This document shows positions 1 through 6,892 of a stretch of 24,779 nucleotides of DNA, one piece after another. Both the position numbers and the translations under genes were made by a program. Each line of letters starts with the position of its first letter. Position 1 is the stretch's first letter. Location: positions 1 through 24,779 of IMG/VR virus record IMGVR_UViG_3300017971_000737, one strand, 5' to 3'. Origin of the DNA: a virus. The notes beneath the pieces are model-generated. The model ran no database searches. It saw only the letters and a list, made by a program, of their open reading frames with translations, and was not told the origin of the DNA.

Positions 1-2
1 CT

Positions 3-68
3 ATATCAGAAGAAGAACGGGCAAGATTAGACCTTATCGCACGCAACTATAACAAGGGTATAGCCTAG
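3..68 (+). CDS. 3' end of an unidentified upstream gene (partial)
   Basis: An open frame enters from the left edge and ends at TAG 66-68. It encodes a charged helical tail starting ISEEERARLDLIARNYNKG. The other two forward frames give less protein-like sequence. The acidic then basic amphipathic pattern looks like a genuine C-terminus, but 21 residues are too few to name a family. Its place just upstream of the packaging genes would allow a small terminase subunit or another DNA-binding protein; that is only a guess from position. Confidence 0.4.
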   Translation: MSEEERARLDLIARNYNKGIA

Positions 69-142
69 AACGCCCCAGATTAGCCCAGAATAGACGAACG
101 TACTAAAGGGTAGGTCAACCATAGGACAAGGGATAAAACAGG

Positions 143-232
143 CTTGAATCAAAGCATGCTTATTCAGGAGGGGGGCATCGGGGAAGGGGGGGGCTCGGCG
201 TAGGTACAGTACCTACCACTCCCTGAATTTTT
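143..232 (+). promoter_or_regulatory. G-tract and inverted-repeat regulatory region (terminator/attenuator-like)
   Basis: This non-coding segment holds several nested signals. The palindrome AAGCATGCTT lies at 152-161. ATTCAGG at 162-168 can pair either with CTTGAAT at 143-149 (one G-U pair) or with CCTGAAT at 222-228, so two exclusive folds are possible. G runs occupy 170-175, 180-183 and 186-193. A 17-base palindrome sits at 200-216. The downstream arm is followed by a T-rich stretch (228-232), as in an intrinsic terminator. It may stop transcription from upstream, act as an operator, or belong to a packaging site; the sequence alone does not decide. Confidence 0.45.
200..216. repeat. Perfect 17-base palindrome (8-bp arms)
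   Basis: GTAGGTAC, a single central A, then GTACCTAC form a perfect inverted repeat. A one-base loop cannot form a tight RNA hairpin over the full length, so a dyad bound by a dimeric protein is at least as likely as an RNA stem. It lies 15 bases upstream of a weak TATAAC (232-237) and 53 bases before the next start codon at 269. Confidence 0.55.
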
Positions 233-268
233 ATAACACAGGCAATAACAGGACAAGAGAGGTAGAGA

Positions 269-424
269 ATGTCAGAGAGCGAAAGAGATTACTGCGTAGA
301 CGAAGATGGTTATGCATGGAGAACTAAGTATCATAAAGCATTGAATACCGCTTTTGATGATTTACTTGCCCAAGCCAAGGCAGACCTTGATTTTAAGCTC
401 AACAATATGCGTAAGCCCTGTTAA
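269..424 (+). CDS. Hypothetical protein, 51 aa
   Basis: A small acidic-then-helical protein beginning MSESERDYCVDEDGYAWRTK and ending in a probable amphipathic helix (FDDLLAQAKADLDFKLNNM). GAGAGGTAGAG just upstream supplies a GAGG-type ribosome binding site at good spacing. It is not recognised as a member of a named family. The frame is free of stops, has no signal peptide or membrane segment, and sits after the structured leader at 143-232, so it is the first complete gene in the window. Two cysteines (residues 9 and 51) do not form an obvious metal site. Confidence 0.6.
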   Translation: MSESERDYCVDEDGYAWRTKYHKALNTAFDDLLAQAKADLDFKLNNMRKPC

Positions 425-539
425 GATAGGCAACCGATTTTAGCCTAATATTAAGGGTTGGTATCGAAAATCACGGGAAAACACTTTTTTTGAATTAAGA
501 GAGAGTTAAGATAGATAAGCAAGTTAATCTGGAGAGAAT

Positions 540-716
540 ATGAAGCTACTATCATGGCGATTCAATAAGATGGCCAATTACCCTTGTATATGTGGTAGTG
601 GCAAGAAGTTCAAGAGATGTTGCCGAGAGAAATATGAACTGATTGACTTAGTTGATAAGCCAATAGTCCGAGATGAGCCTAAGTTTATTGAGATGCCGGG
701 CTTGGAATTTGAGTAG
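540..716 (+). CDS. SEC-C motif (zinc-binding) mini-protein, 58 aa
   Basis: Residues 15-28 read PCICGSGKKFKRCC, a clear SEC-C signature (C-x-C-x8-C-C; Cys 16, 18, 27 and 28). In SecA this motif binds one zinc ion and contacts SecB and the ribosome. In other proteins it is a general zinc-bearing adaptor. Here the protein is almost nothing but the motif, with a basic 10-residue lead and a 30-residue acidic tail. The start has GGAGAG at 531-536 upstream, suitably spaced. Function in the phage is unknown; binding to a host protein or nucleic acid is an inference from the motif. It lies upstream of the terminase with its own gap on each side. Confidence 0.72.
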   Translation: MKLLSWRFNKMANYPCICGSGKKFKRCCREKYELIDLVDKPIVRDEPKFIEMPGLEFE

Positions 717-753
717 GTTAAGTTCTTGGGGGTTATATCGAATGGATAATGGT

Positions 754-783
754 TTGTTTGATATTGTTAGCTGTATATATAAT
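754..783 (+). promoter_or_regulatory. Candidate sigma70-type promoter ahead of the late operon
   Basis: TATAAT lies at 778-783. TTGTTT at 754-759 is an 18-base spacer upstream; TTGATA at 758-763 would give only 14. The A+T-rich stretch sits in the 88-base gap before the gene at 805, where a transcript for the packaging genes could start. The -35 match is weak and A+T-rich gaps yield chance -10 boxes. Confidence 0.3.
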
Positions 784-804
784 TTATAAAATATAGGGGG
801 ATTT

Positions 805-999
805 ATGGAAGAATCGAAGGCGCCTGTATCTATTTGCAGAGGTTGCGCTTATTACCACGGCCTTGACGCCTTAACTGGCGAGTGTAAGGTTCGCCACGCC
901 GAGAGACACGTAGTTGGTCTTGGCACACACAGCAAGGACATTATAGATGGATGGCCTATCGTCAAGGGCGATTCTGAATGTTGCGGAGAAGCAAAATAG
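805..999 (+). CDS. Small Cys-rich phage protein (CxxC...WP...CCGE type), 64 aa
   Basis: Cys 11 and 14 form a CRGC pair, Cys 27 lies in GEC, a Trp-Pro is at 50-51, and the end reads CCGE (Cys 59 and 60). This spacing resembles a widespread group of short phage and bacterial proteins with a CxxC near the start and a C-terminal CGE or CGEF. Their role is not established; four conserved cysteines suggest a metal site. The ribosome binding site is AGGGGG at 795-800. The last 22 bases overlap the terminase start. It has no helix-turn-helix, so it is not an obvious small terminase subunit despite its place. Confidence 0.72.
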   Translation: MEESKAPVSICRGCAYYHGLDALTGECKVRHAERHVVGLGTHSKDIIDGWPIVKGDSECCGEAK

Positions 1000-2576
1000 A
1001 ACTATTAGAAAAACTAATGTACATCGACCCGTTAATATGGGCAAACCACCACAGGATTAATCTCCGTAGCGGGGTGAAGTTCTCTTTAGAAGGTATGCCT
1101 TATTTGAGTGATTTGGTCAATTGCGATAAGAATATAATGAATTGTAAGAAGGGTGCTCAAGTCTGTATGACTACGACTAAGTACCTTGAGGCTGTTCACG
1201 CATGTTACTGGAAGAAATATGACCAGAACATCATGTATATGATGCCTACAGTTACTGCTGTTGAGAGGTTATCCAAGACGGCCTTTGACCCAATCTTCAT
1301 GTACAACCCTTGGATTATCAAAAAGGGCAGTACTAATACGACTATGTGTAAAGAGATTAACGGTCGTTCGATTGTAATGGTTGGTGCTCAACCTAAGAAG
1401 GTTGGCGGGTCTTCGGTGAAGGATACTGACAATCTTCGGTCAATTGCATGTGACTGTGTTATGAGGGACGAAATAGACCTCATGGACATGGATATGGTGT
1501 ATATGTCCAAGCAGAGGCTCAAAAGGTCTAGGTTCAATCATGAGGTAAACTTCGGAAGCCCCACCTATCCGGGATATGGGATAGACCAATTATATGAGGA
1601 TTCCGACCAGCGGAAATGGCAGATAAAATGTACTCATTGTGGCAAATACACCAGTCTGGTAGAATCTTTCCCCGACTCTATTATTCAGGTAAACGGTGTG
1701 TGGATAAGAGCTTGCGTTCATTGCCATAAAGAGATTTACGTTAAAGACGGAACGTGGGTTGCAGACTTTCCTGATAGACGAGAGGCTGGCTTCTGGTTGG
1801 ACGGGTTGATTTCTCCGTATGCAGACCTTGAGGAATATATGTACCAATATAACAACATCGAAGGTTCACGTATGGCAGAGTTCATGCGGTCTACTTTAGG
1901 TGTTGCTACGGTTGAGTCTGAGAACCAATTGGACGAGACTACCGTTCTTTCTCGATGTACTAACAGTATGAACCAAATGGCGTGCTCTGGTGAGACAGCT
2001 ATGGGTGTTGATATAGGTAAACAGATACACGCTACCATAGGAATAAGGACTTCTGCTGACACATACGACATATTAAATGTGTCAAGAGTAGATAACCTCA
2101 ATCAGCTACATGACTTAGCGTTAAAGATGAATGTTAAGTACGCAGTAATAGACTCAGGGCCTTATGACCATGGCGTAAGAGAGTTCCAAAAATCAGAACC
2201 TTATACGATTTACCTCTGTCAGTATTCAGAACAGATGCCCGGTAAGCCTCACTTCAACCCTAAAGATGGGATTGTCAAATGTAACCGTAATGAGAGAATG
2301 GACTTAGTTCACGCTGCGTTCATGGACAATAAGGTTAGAATCCCTAGAAAGTCTGTAGAGATTGCCGAGTTTGCAAGAGAGATGACTAAAACAGCTAAGA
2401 CCATAATAACTAATCCTGACACTGGCCTGAGTAAGCCTAAATGGATTAAACTAGGTGCAGACCATTACTATCACTCGATGTTATATTTCACGTTAGCGGC
2501 ATCTAAGATGACTCCTAGACAGAGGCATCAGAATAAAATACAAAGACCAACCCACGCAGTAACTAATTGGAGTTAA
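978..2576 (+). CDS. terL: Terminase large subunit (GpA family)
   Basis: The packaging motor: an ATPase that translocates DNA into the prohead and a nuclease that cuts it. Features follow the lambda GpA family. An unusual Walker A-like segment is at residues 57-67 (KKGAQVCMTTT), and a Walker B ending in Asp-Glu at 164-165. A zinc-ribbon insertion has Cys pairs 218/221 and 246/249. The C-terminal nuclease has GVDIG around Asp 345, a second acidic patch in VIDSGPYDHG, and a final Asp-His in DHYYHSMLYF. At 532 aa it is shorter than lambda gpA (641). The start at 978 overlaps the previous gene and has AAGGG at 963-967; ATG 1017 is an alternative. No TerS is recognised next to it. Confidence 0.93.
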   Translation: MLRRSKIELLEKLMYIDPLIWANHHRINLRSGVKFSLEGMPYLSDLVNCDKNIMNCKKGAQVCMTTTKYLEAVHACYWKKYDQNIMYMMPTVTAVERLSKTAFDPIFMYNPWIIKKGSTNTTMCKEINGRSIVMVGAQPKKVGGSSVKDTDNLRSIACDCVMRDEIDLMDMDMVYMSKQRLKRSRFNHEVNFGSPTYPGYGIDQLYEDSDQRKWQIKCTHCGKYTSLVESFPDSIIQVNGVWIRACVHCHKEIYVKDGTWVADFPDRREAGFWLDGLISPYADLEEYMYQYNNIEGSRMAEFMRSTLGVATVESENQLDETTVLSRCTNSMNQMACSGETAMGVDIGKQIHATIGIRTSADTYDILNVSRVDNLNQLHDLALKMNVKYAVIDSGPYDHGVREFQKSEPYTIYLCQYSEQMPGKPHFNPKDGIVKCNRNERMDLVHAAFMDNKVRIPRKSVEIAEFAREMTKTAKTIITNPDTGLSKPKWIKLGADHYYHSMLYFTLAASKMTPRQRHQNKIQRPTHAVTNWS

Positions 2577-2588
2577 GAAAGGATTATC

Positions 2589-2699
2589 ATGCCAAAAGAT
2601 AAAGGTTATGAAAAAGGTAAATTAAAGAGTTCGACAATGGTTATGAATCCAAAACCAGCGAAGAAAACGAGTGTTAAAAGAAAAGGCGTTAAGAAATAA
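2589..2699 (+). CDS. Lys-rich basic mini-protein, 36 aa
   Basis: A very basic peptide (KPAKKTSVKRKGVKK at its end) with no cysteine, no membrane segment and almost no acidic residues after position 8. AAAGGA at 2578-2583 is a good ribosome binding site, five bases before the ATG. It begins 13 bases after the terminase and ends 9 bases before the next gene, so it fits the operon. It recalls the tiny Lys/Arg-rich protein at 23765-23845, though the two are not obviously homologous. DNA or RNA binding is an inference from charge alone. Confidence 0.6.
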   Translation: MPKDKGYEKGKLKSSTMVMNPKPAKKTSVKRKGVKK

Positions 2700-2708
2700 G
2701 GAGAGAGC

Positions 2709-3149
2709 ATGGAAGAGAGAACCTGTAAGTTTTGTGGTACTGAGTTGGCATTTGAAGAAGCAAGAAATTGCTATCGTTGCATGAAGTGTAACCCAGACAC
2801 AGAGTTAAGAACACCAGTAAAGAAGGAAGACCCTAAGTATGTCCAAGAGGGGCTTACTGACAGGCAGAAATCACAAGTAAGAGAAATCTGTAGAGACGAG
2901 TTAGAGAACTGGCATCAGATTACAACAGTCCATAAAGAGACTGGTGCACTTAAATTGACTGACGTTGCCATAAAGAATGATATGGATAACGTAGTCGTTA
3001 AGGGTGGCGGCGATATTCCTGAAGGAGTTGAGATTCCAAGTGAGCCCCCTAAATGGACAGACCAAGCAGAAAGCCTCGATATTAAATGGCGAGGAAGAAA
3101 GAAAGATGATGTTCTTCAAGAGATTGAAGATAAACTAACAGCCCCATAG
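2709..3149 (+). CDS. Hypothetical protein with N-terminal zinc ribbon, 146 aa
   Basis: The N-terminus carries CKFC (Cys 6 and 9) and then CYRCMKC (Cys 21, 24 and 27), a short zinc-ribbon arrangement. The rest is soluble and mostly charged, with a helical segment around residues 50-68 and a basic run (KWRGRKKDD) near 127-135. Start is supported by GGAG at 2700-2703. No known family is recognised beyond the ribbon. Its place between terminase and portal suggests a role in packaging or prohead assembly, which is inferred from position only. The stop codon lies inside a GC-rich hairpin (3141-3153). Confidence 0.75.
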   Translation: MEERTCKFCGTELAFEEARNCYRCMKCNPDTELRTPVKKEDPKYVQEGLTDRQKSQVREICRDELENWHQITTVHKETGALKLTDVAIKNDMDNVVVKGGGDIPEGVEIPSEPPKWTDQAESLDIKWRGRKKDDVLQEIEDKLTAP

Positions 3150-3174
3150 GGGCAACACGACCACCCGCAAGGGT
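3141..3174 (+). other. Two tandem RNA hairpins at a gene junction
   Basis: GCCCC-ATA-GGGGC at 3141-3153 spans the stop codon of the preceding gene. ACCC-GCAA-GGGT at 3163-3174 is a second stem capped by a GNRA tetraloop. No T run follows, so this is not an intrinsic terminator. The second hairpin ends 4 bases before the ribosome binding site of the gene at 3189, so it could set translation or mRNA stability. Confidence 0.45.
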
Positions 3175-3188
3175 AGGAAAGGATTATT

Positions 3189-3629
3189 ATGGCTACATAC
3201 GCAGCGAAATTAAGACAGGAAGATGGCCCTCTAGTGGCAAAGATTGGCTCTAACGGGCAATTGGTAATTAAAGAGAACATGACTGGCACTGTAGATGCTG
3301 TTGTTTCACAGTCGCAGAATGGCACAACTGCTGTTGCTGCTGATGTTCTTGCAATACCACTGACTCACGCAATTGTCACAAAGACAACTGGAGCAGACGC
3401 AGAAGCCTTAACCCTAGCAGATGGCTACCAAGGTCAAGAGTTAGTTATAAATCTAGCCGTTGATGGTGGAGGCGATGGCACGCTTACTCCAGAGACTGCT
3501 ACTGGTTGGGCTACAGTTGTGTTTGCGGATGCTGGCGATACCATATCTCTTAAGTTTGTTAATACTGTAGTAGGCTGGATTATCACTGGGGCTTACGGGC
3601 TAACAGCACAACCGACCATTACTGTATAG
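3189..3629 (+). CDS. Putative virion-associated beta-rich protein, 146 aa
   Basis: An Ala/Val/Thr/Gly-rich protein with alternating beta-strand pattern and almost no charge after residue 40. The C-terminal third (TLTPETATGWATVVFADAG, then a short strand and VGWIITGAYG) matches the pattern I associate with phage head-decoration or fibre-like domains annotated as hypothetical. AAAGGA at 3178-3183 precedes the start. No signal peptide. The low-charge beta character and its place in the head module suggest a capsid-surface or structural protein, but the precise family is not recognised. Confidence 0.72.
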   Translation: MATYAAKLRQEDGPLVAKIGSNGQLVIKENMTGTVDAVVSQSQNGTTAVAADVLAIPLTHAIVTKTTGADAEALTLADGYQGQELVINLAVDGGGDGTLTPETATGWATVVFADAGDTISLKFVNTVVGWIITGAYGLTAQPTITV

Positions 3630-3637
3630 GTGACTAA

Positions 3638-3844
3638 ATGACTACACTATTTGATGCTGGCGACTTAGACAGGATTGACAGGGAGAAGAGGCTCGTTGAG
3701 CAAGCTCCCCGTCAACTTCCTGTTGAAGATAGGAGTCCAGAAGAAGACAATATGTTTATTGAGATAGAAGAGCCAGATAGACAAAGTGCTATTACAGATG
3801 AAATGCTTGATGCTTTCTTTGTGGCTCTAAAGGAAAGGCTATAA
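3638..3844 (+). CDS. Hypothetical acidic protein, 68 aa
   Basis: A short, strongly acidic protein with a central disordered stretch (VEDRSPEEDNMFIEIEEPDR) and a C-terminal amphipathic helix (ITDEMLDAFFVALKERL). AGGTGA at 3628-3633 overlaps the upstream stop and serves as the ribosome binding site. It ends two bases before the next gene. No family is recognised; a linear acidic stretch with a terminal helix is common in assembly chaperones, but no function is claimed. Confidence 0.68.
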   Translation: MTTLFDAGDLDRIDREKRLVEQAPRQLPVEDRSPEEDNMFIEIEEPDRQSAITDEMLDAFFVALKERL

Positions 3845-3846
3845 TT

Positions 3847-4041
3847 ATGTCTGGAGCATTTTCAAGTCCTAGTAAGCCAAAGTTGCCGCCACCACCAGAG
3901 CCAATCGAAGAGGTTGCAAAGGTTGAAGAAACAGCAGAAGAGGCTAGGCGAAGAGAAAAGAAGAAGCTGTTCACTGGCGGTAGGCGGTCTACTCAGTTAA
4001 GCGGAATACAGTCGGCACTCAAGAAACGCCTAGGGGAGTAA
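3847..4041 (+). CDS. Small portal-adjacent phage protein, 64 aa
   Basis: A Pro-rich N-terminus (SKPKLPPPPEPIEE), a Glu-rich helix, a basic run (RRREKKKLFTGGRRST) and a C-terminal Leu-Gly motif. Many podoviruses with Bbp1-type portals carry a similar short protein (FSxPK, Pro run, EEARRR, GRxST) directly before or after the portal gene. Its role is not established. It ends one base before the portal start, and its last codons contain the portal ribosome binding site (GGAG at 4035-4038), implying coupled translation. Confidence 0.75.
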   Translation: MSGAFSSPSKPKLPPPPEPIEEVAKVEETAEEARRREKKKLFTGGRRSTQLSGIQSALKKRLGE

Positions 4042-4042
4042 C

Positions 4043-5680
4043 ATGGCTGAAAACATACGAACAAAAACATCTGACGGTATAAATGTATCAATGGTTCTTG
4101 ATAACTATAATCAGGCCATGTCTCGTAAAAAGGAATCGGACGGGTTGCGTCAAGAGGCTGGTTTGTACGCTTGGCCTTCTGCATGGCGGCAAACTAGAAC
4201 ATCAGAGCAGAGCGAGGGCGAACAGAACAATATACGCCTTTACGACTCTACTGCTTTGATGGCAGCCTATACAATGACATCGGGTATATTCAGTTACTTG
4301 ATGCCAGTTGGTGCTTTCTGGTTCGGGTTTACATCACAAGAGCCAGAGCTTAATGAAGAACCGTCCATGCTAGAATGGATGTCAACCGCCTCTTCTTTAA
4401 CCCATAAAGAGTTATGGAGAAGCAACTTCCAGCGAGAAATGTTTAAGACTATTCGTTCGATGGTCGTGTTTGGAACTGGGGTTATCTCCGTAGAGAAAGA
4501 CGGCGAAGACATAGTATTTAAGTCTCACCATATTGGATATATGGCTTTCGATGACAATGAAAAGGGCGAGGTTGATACTGTTTACCGTCAGATATTCTAC
4601 ACAACTCGCCAAGCGATACAGAAGTTTGGCAAAGAGAACCTAGGTAAATCTGTTCAGAAAGCTATTGAAGCTGGCAAGATGAATGAGAAATTTGAGTTCG
4701 TCCATGTCGCTGCCCCGAATAACGATTTCGACAAAACAAAGATTGGCTCTAAGTCTAAGAAGATAAAGTCTTTATACATCTCTATCAAAGACAAGAAGGT
4801 TGTTAAAGAGTCCGGCTTTGACGATATGCCTTATCTTATTGCTAGATTCTCTGTAGTTCCCGGGGAGATAATGGGTCGTGGCCCAGCTATGGAAATCCTC
4901 CCAGAGATTAAAATGCTTAACCGAATGAAGAGGACATTCATAGAGTCCTCGGAAAAGGCTGTCAACCCACCTCTGATGATGGAAGATGATGGCGTTGTAG
5001 GCCAGCCAGTAACGGGCCCTAATGGTATTATATACATTAGAAACGGCGCACAATTTCCACAAGCTCTGGACACTGGTACGAACGTAGCTCTTAATGCAGA
5101 GATTATAAGAGAGCAACAGGTCATTGTAAAAGAAGGGTTCTTTAATAATAGATTCCAGTCATTAGCAGACCATAGAAATATGACGGCCTTCGAGGCTGGT
5201 ATTAGAAAAGAAGATGACTTAACTATCATATCGCCAGCAGTAACTTCATTGCAGAACGAAACACTTGACCCGTTGCTTGGTAGAGTCCTGAAGCTTCTTA
5301 TACAGATGAAGCGTATTCCACAGCCACCACAGTCGTTTGATTTCGATGTTGCATATCAAGGCAGATTGGCCTTGGCGATGGCGAGTGTTCAGGCTAATGC
5401 TATGGAAGCGACATTGGCTAAATGGGCTCCATACGCACAGATGTCTCCGGTATTTGAGAATGTAGATTGGGACGGTTCGTTCAGGGAATCTTGGTTGGCA
5501 TCAGGCGCTCCTGCCGACAAGTTGGTTGATTTCGAGGAAATGACAGCAAAGAGAGCAGGAGTTGAGCAGATGCAGATGGCTCAGGCACAAGCAGAAATAG
5601 CAGATACAGGAAGTAAGGCATTTAGAAATGTTAATCAGGCTGTCGAGCAAGGCAGCCCAGCGGAGGCATTACTTGGATGA
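4043..5680 (+). CDS. Portal / head-to-tail connecting protein (Bbp1-like)
   Basis: Forms the dodecameric ring at the unique vertex through which DNA enters and leaves and to which the tail binds. Recognisable family segments in order: NNIRLYDSTALMAAY at 62-76, FWFGF at 92-96, LWRSNFQREMFKTIRSM at 124-140 followed by FGTGV, and the TVYRQIFYTTRQAIQKFG block at 179-196. Length (545 aa) is usual for the family of bacteriophage head-to-tail connecting proteins that includes T7 gp8 and BPP-1 Bbp1. The C-terminus is Ala/Gln-rich and helical (AKRAGVEQMQMAQAQAEIA), as in portal barrels. The stop overlaps the next start by 4 bases. Confidence 0.93.
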   Translation: MAENIRTKTSDGINVSMVLDNYNQAMSRKKESDGLRQEAGLYAWPSAWRQTRTSEQSEGEQNNIRLYDSTALMAAYTMTSGIFSYLMPVGAFWFGFTSQEPELNEEPSMLEWMSTASSLTHKELWRSNFQREMFKTIRSMVVFGTGVISVEKDGEDIVFKSHHIGYMAFDDNEKGEVDTVYRQIFYTTRQAIQKFGKENLGKSVQKAIEAGKMNEKFEFVHVAAPNNDFDKTKIGSKSKKIKSLYISIKDKKVVKESGFDDMPYLIARFSVVPGEIMGRGPAMEILPEIKMLNRMKRTFIESSEKAVNPPLMMEDDGVVGQPVTGPNGIIYIRNGAQFPQALDTGTNVALNAEIIREQQVIVKEGFFNNRFQSLADHRNMTAFEAGIRKEDDLTIISPAVTSLQNETLDPLLGRVLKLLIQMKRIPQPPQSFDFDVAYQGRLALAMASVQANAMEATLAKWAPYAQMSPVFENVDWDGSFRESWLASGAPADKLVDFEEMTAKRAGVEQMQMAQAQAEIADTGSKAFRNVNQAVEQGSPAEALLG

Positions 5681-5934
5681 TTGAAGCGGAAGAGAGAAAG
5701 ATAGAGAACGAGAAGAGGTTAAGAGAGTTATCTAGGGCGTACAAGAGAGTGTTCTCGTCCGAAGATGGAAAGATTGTATTGAAAGATTTGGAGTTTCAGT
5801 GTGGGCAAAACAGAACAAGTGCTGACGGAGATTTCTCTACTAATAAGACATTCTTCCATGAAGGCATGAGAAATATGTTCCTATATATAAACCTAAAACT
5901 AAACAGAGATAATGGAGAGAAAGAGAATGACTGA
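5677..5934 (+). CDS. Bbp19-like phage structural-module protein, 85 aa
   Basis: The core YKRVFSSEDGKIVLKDLEF (about residues 22-40), followed by a Thr/Ser-rich stretch and FFHEGMRNMFLYINLKL, matches the Bbp19-like group: short proteins with a YxxvFsspdGkxVLxDL motif and a later EGxR. They sit between portal and scaffold or capsid genes, as here. The role is unknown; conservation of position suggests head assembly. The start overlaps the portal stop (ATGA at 5677-5680), and the end overlaps the scaffold start. Confidence 0.8.
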   Translation: MIEAEERKIENEKRLRELSRAYKRVFSSEDGKIVLKDLEFQCGQNRTSADGDFSTNKTFFHEGMRNMFLYINLKLNRDNGEKEND

Positions 5935-6763
5935 ATTGATTGACGTAAACGAACCAGTAAAGGAAGCGGTATCAACTGCGCCTGAAACAGAACCTAGCAC
6001 ATGGGGTGCGATTAATGACGATTTTACTAGCAATGCACCTGATGTAGTAAAAGACCTAATAGCAAAAAAGGGCTATGATAACCTAGGTAAGTTCTTTGAC
6101 AGCTATGTTAATCTGGAGAAGATGAAGGGTGGTTCAGAGGGGATTGTAATACCGTCTGACGACAACCCTGATGGCTGGGGCGAGGTGTGGAATCAATTAG
6201 GTAGACCCGAAACACACGATAAGTACGAGATTACATACGATGGAGACATACCCCTCAGCGATGACTTAACAAACAGCTTCAAACAGTTCGCTCATGGAAT
6301 GGGATTGTCACAAAAGCAATTCAATGACACAGTAGCTTTCCAATTAGATGCTGTTAAAGCCAGCGAAGAGGCATATGCCAAGCAAGTCCAAGAGCGACAA
6401 GAAGAGAACGTTAGCAAGATGCAAGAGAAGTGGAAAGATAAATATGATGTTACTTTCCAGAAGACGCAGGATGCCGCTGAGAAATTGGGTGTGTTAGAGT
6501 TCTTTAAATCAAGAGGTCTTGATACCGAACCAGAGGTGGTCAATATGCTTCTCACGATAGCGAACAGCGACTCAGAGGACTCTATATCTACTCAGACTGC
6601 CCAAGTTGTTGAGAAGTCTGACCAAGAGCAGCTTGAAGAGATAATGAAATCAGAAGCATTTTTAGATAAATTCCACAAGAAACACAAAGAAACTATGGCT
6701 ACATATATGGAGATAAACAGGAGAATAGCTAACTCCGGCCAATCCATGCGGCCAAGAACATAA
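5927..6763 (+). CDS. Capsid assembly scaffolding protein
   Basis: A 278-residue, acidic, highly helical protein directly before the major capsid gene, the usual place for a scaffold. The N-terminal part has the DNLGKFFDSYVNLEKMKGG block and then IPSDDNPDGWGEVWNQLGRP with a following tYeI, a pattern shared by scaffolds of BPP-1/T7-like podoviruses. A coiled-coil region lies around residues 140-180, and the C-terminus (FLDKFHKKHKETM) is the basic helix that would contact the coat protein. I chose ATG 5927 because GGAGAG at 5914-5919 is ideally spaced; ATG 5912 in the same frame would add five residues with a poorer site. Confidence 0.87.
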   Translation: MTELIDVNEPVKEAVSTAPETEPSTWGAINDDFTSNAPDVVKDLIAKKGYDNLGKFFDSYVNLEKMKGGSEGIVIPSDDNPDGWGEVWNQLGRPETHDKYEITYDGDIPLSDDLTNSFKQFAHGMGLSQKQFNDTVAFQLDAVKASEEAYAKQVQERQEENVSKMQEKWKDKYDVTFQKTQDAAEKLGVLEFFKSRGLDTEPEVVNMLLTIANSDSEDSISTQTAQVVEKSDQEQLEEIMKSEAFLDKFHKKHKETMATYMEINRRIANSGQSMRPRT

Positions 6764-6892
6764 GCAGACAAGTCTTTAGACCCTGCGAGATAATGGTATT
6801 CCATTCGGCGGCGGACGAAAACCGTAAGTGATGGCCTTGAAAGAGACAACCTGAGCGTGAACGTATATTAATAATTTTTTAAGGAGATTAAG
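6764..6892 (+). promoter_or_regulatory. 129-base leader before the capsid gene
   Basis: The only large gap in an otherwise tightly packed operon. It ends in an A+T-rich tract and a strong AAGGAG (6881-6886) six bases before the capsid ATG. TATATT at 6864-6869 has TTGAAA upstream, but at 21 bases, too long for a good sigma70 promoter. Short inverted repeats (GTCT/AGAC at 6772-6781 and ATGG/CCAT at 6793-6804) are weak. A promoter or a stabilising mRNA leader for the most abundant virion protein is expected here, but no consensus identifies it. Confidence 0.35.

Noticed and set aside
74-93. Tandem near-repeat CCCAGATTAG / CCCAGAATAG as an attachment or cos site
   Set aside because: Only two 10-base copies with one mismatch, no integrase and no partner copy elsewhere in the window; too little to claim a site.
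431-472. Possible H-type pseudoknot (CAACC/GGTTG with GATTTT/AAAATC)
   Set aside because: The first loop would be zero bases long, which is sterically unfavourable, and the two short stems are easily expected by chance in A+T-rich sequence.
485-491. Run of seven Ts as an intrinsic terminator
   Set aside because: No GC-rich hairpin lies immediately before it; the nearest pairing (GATTTT/AAAATC) is weak and 12 bases away.
6864-6869. TATATT as a -10 box for a capsid promoter
   Set aside because: The nearest -35-like TTGAAA is 21 bases upstream, too far for a standard sigma70 promoter, and the tract is generally A+T-rich; kept only as part of a low-confidence leader region.
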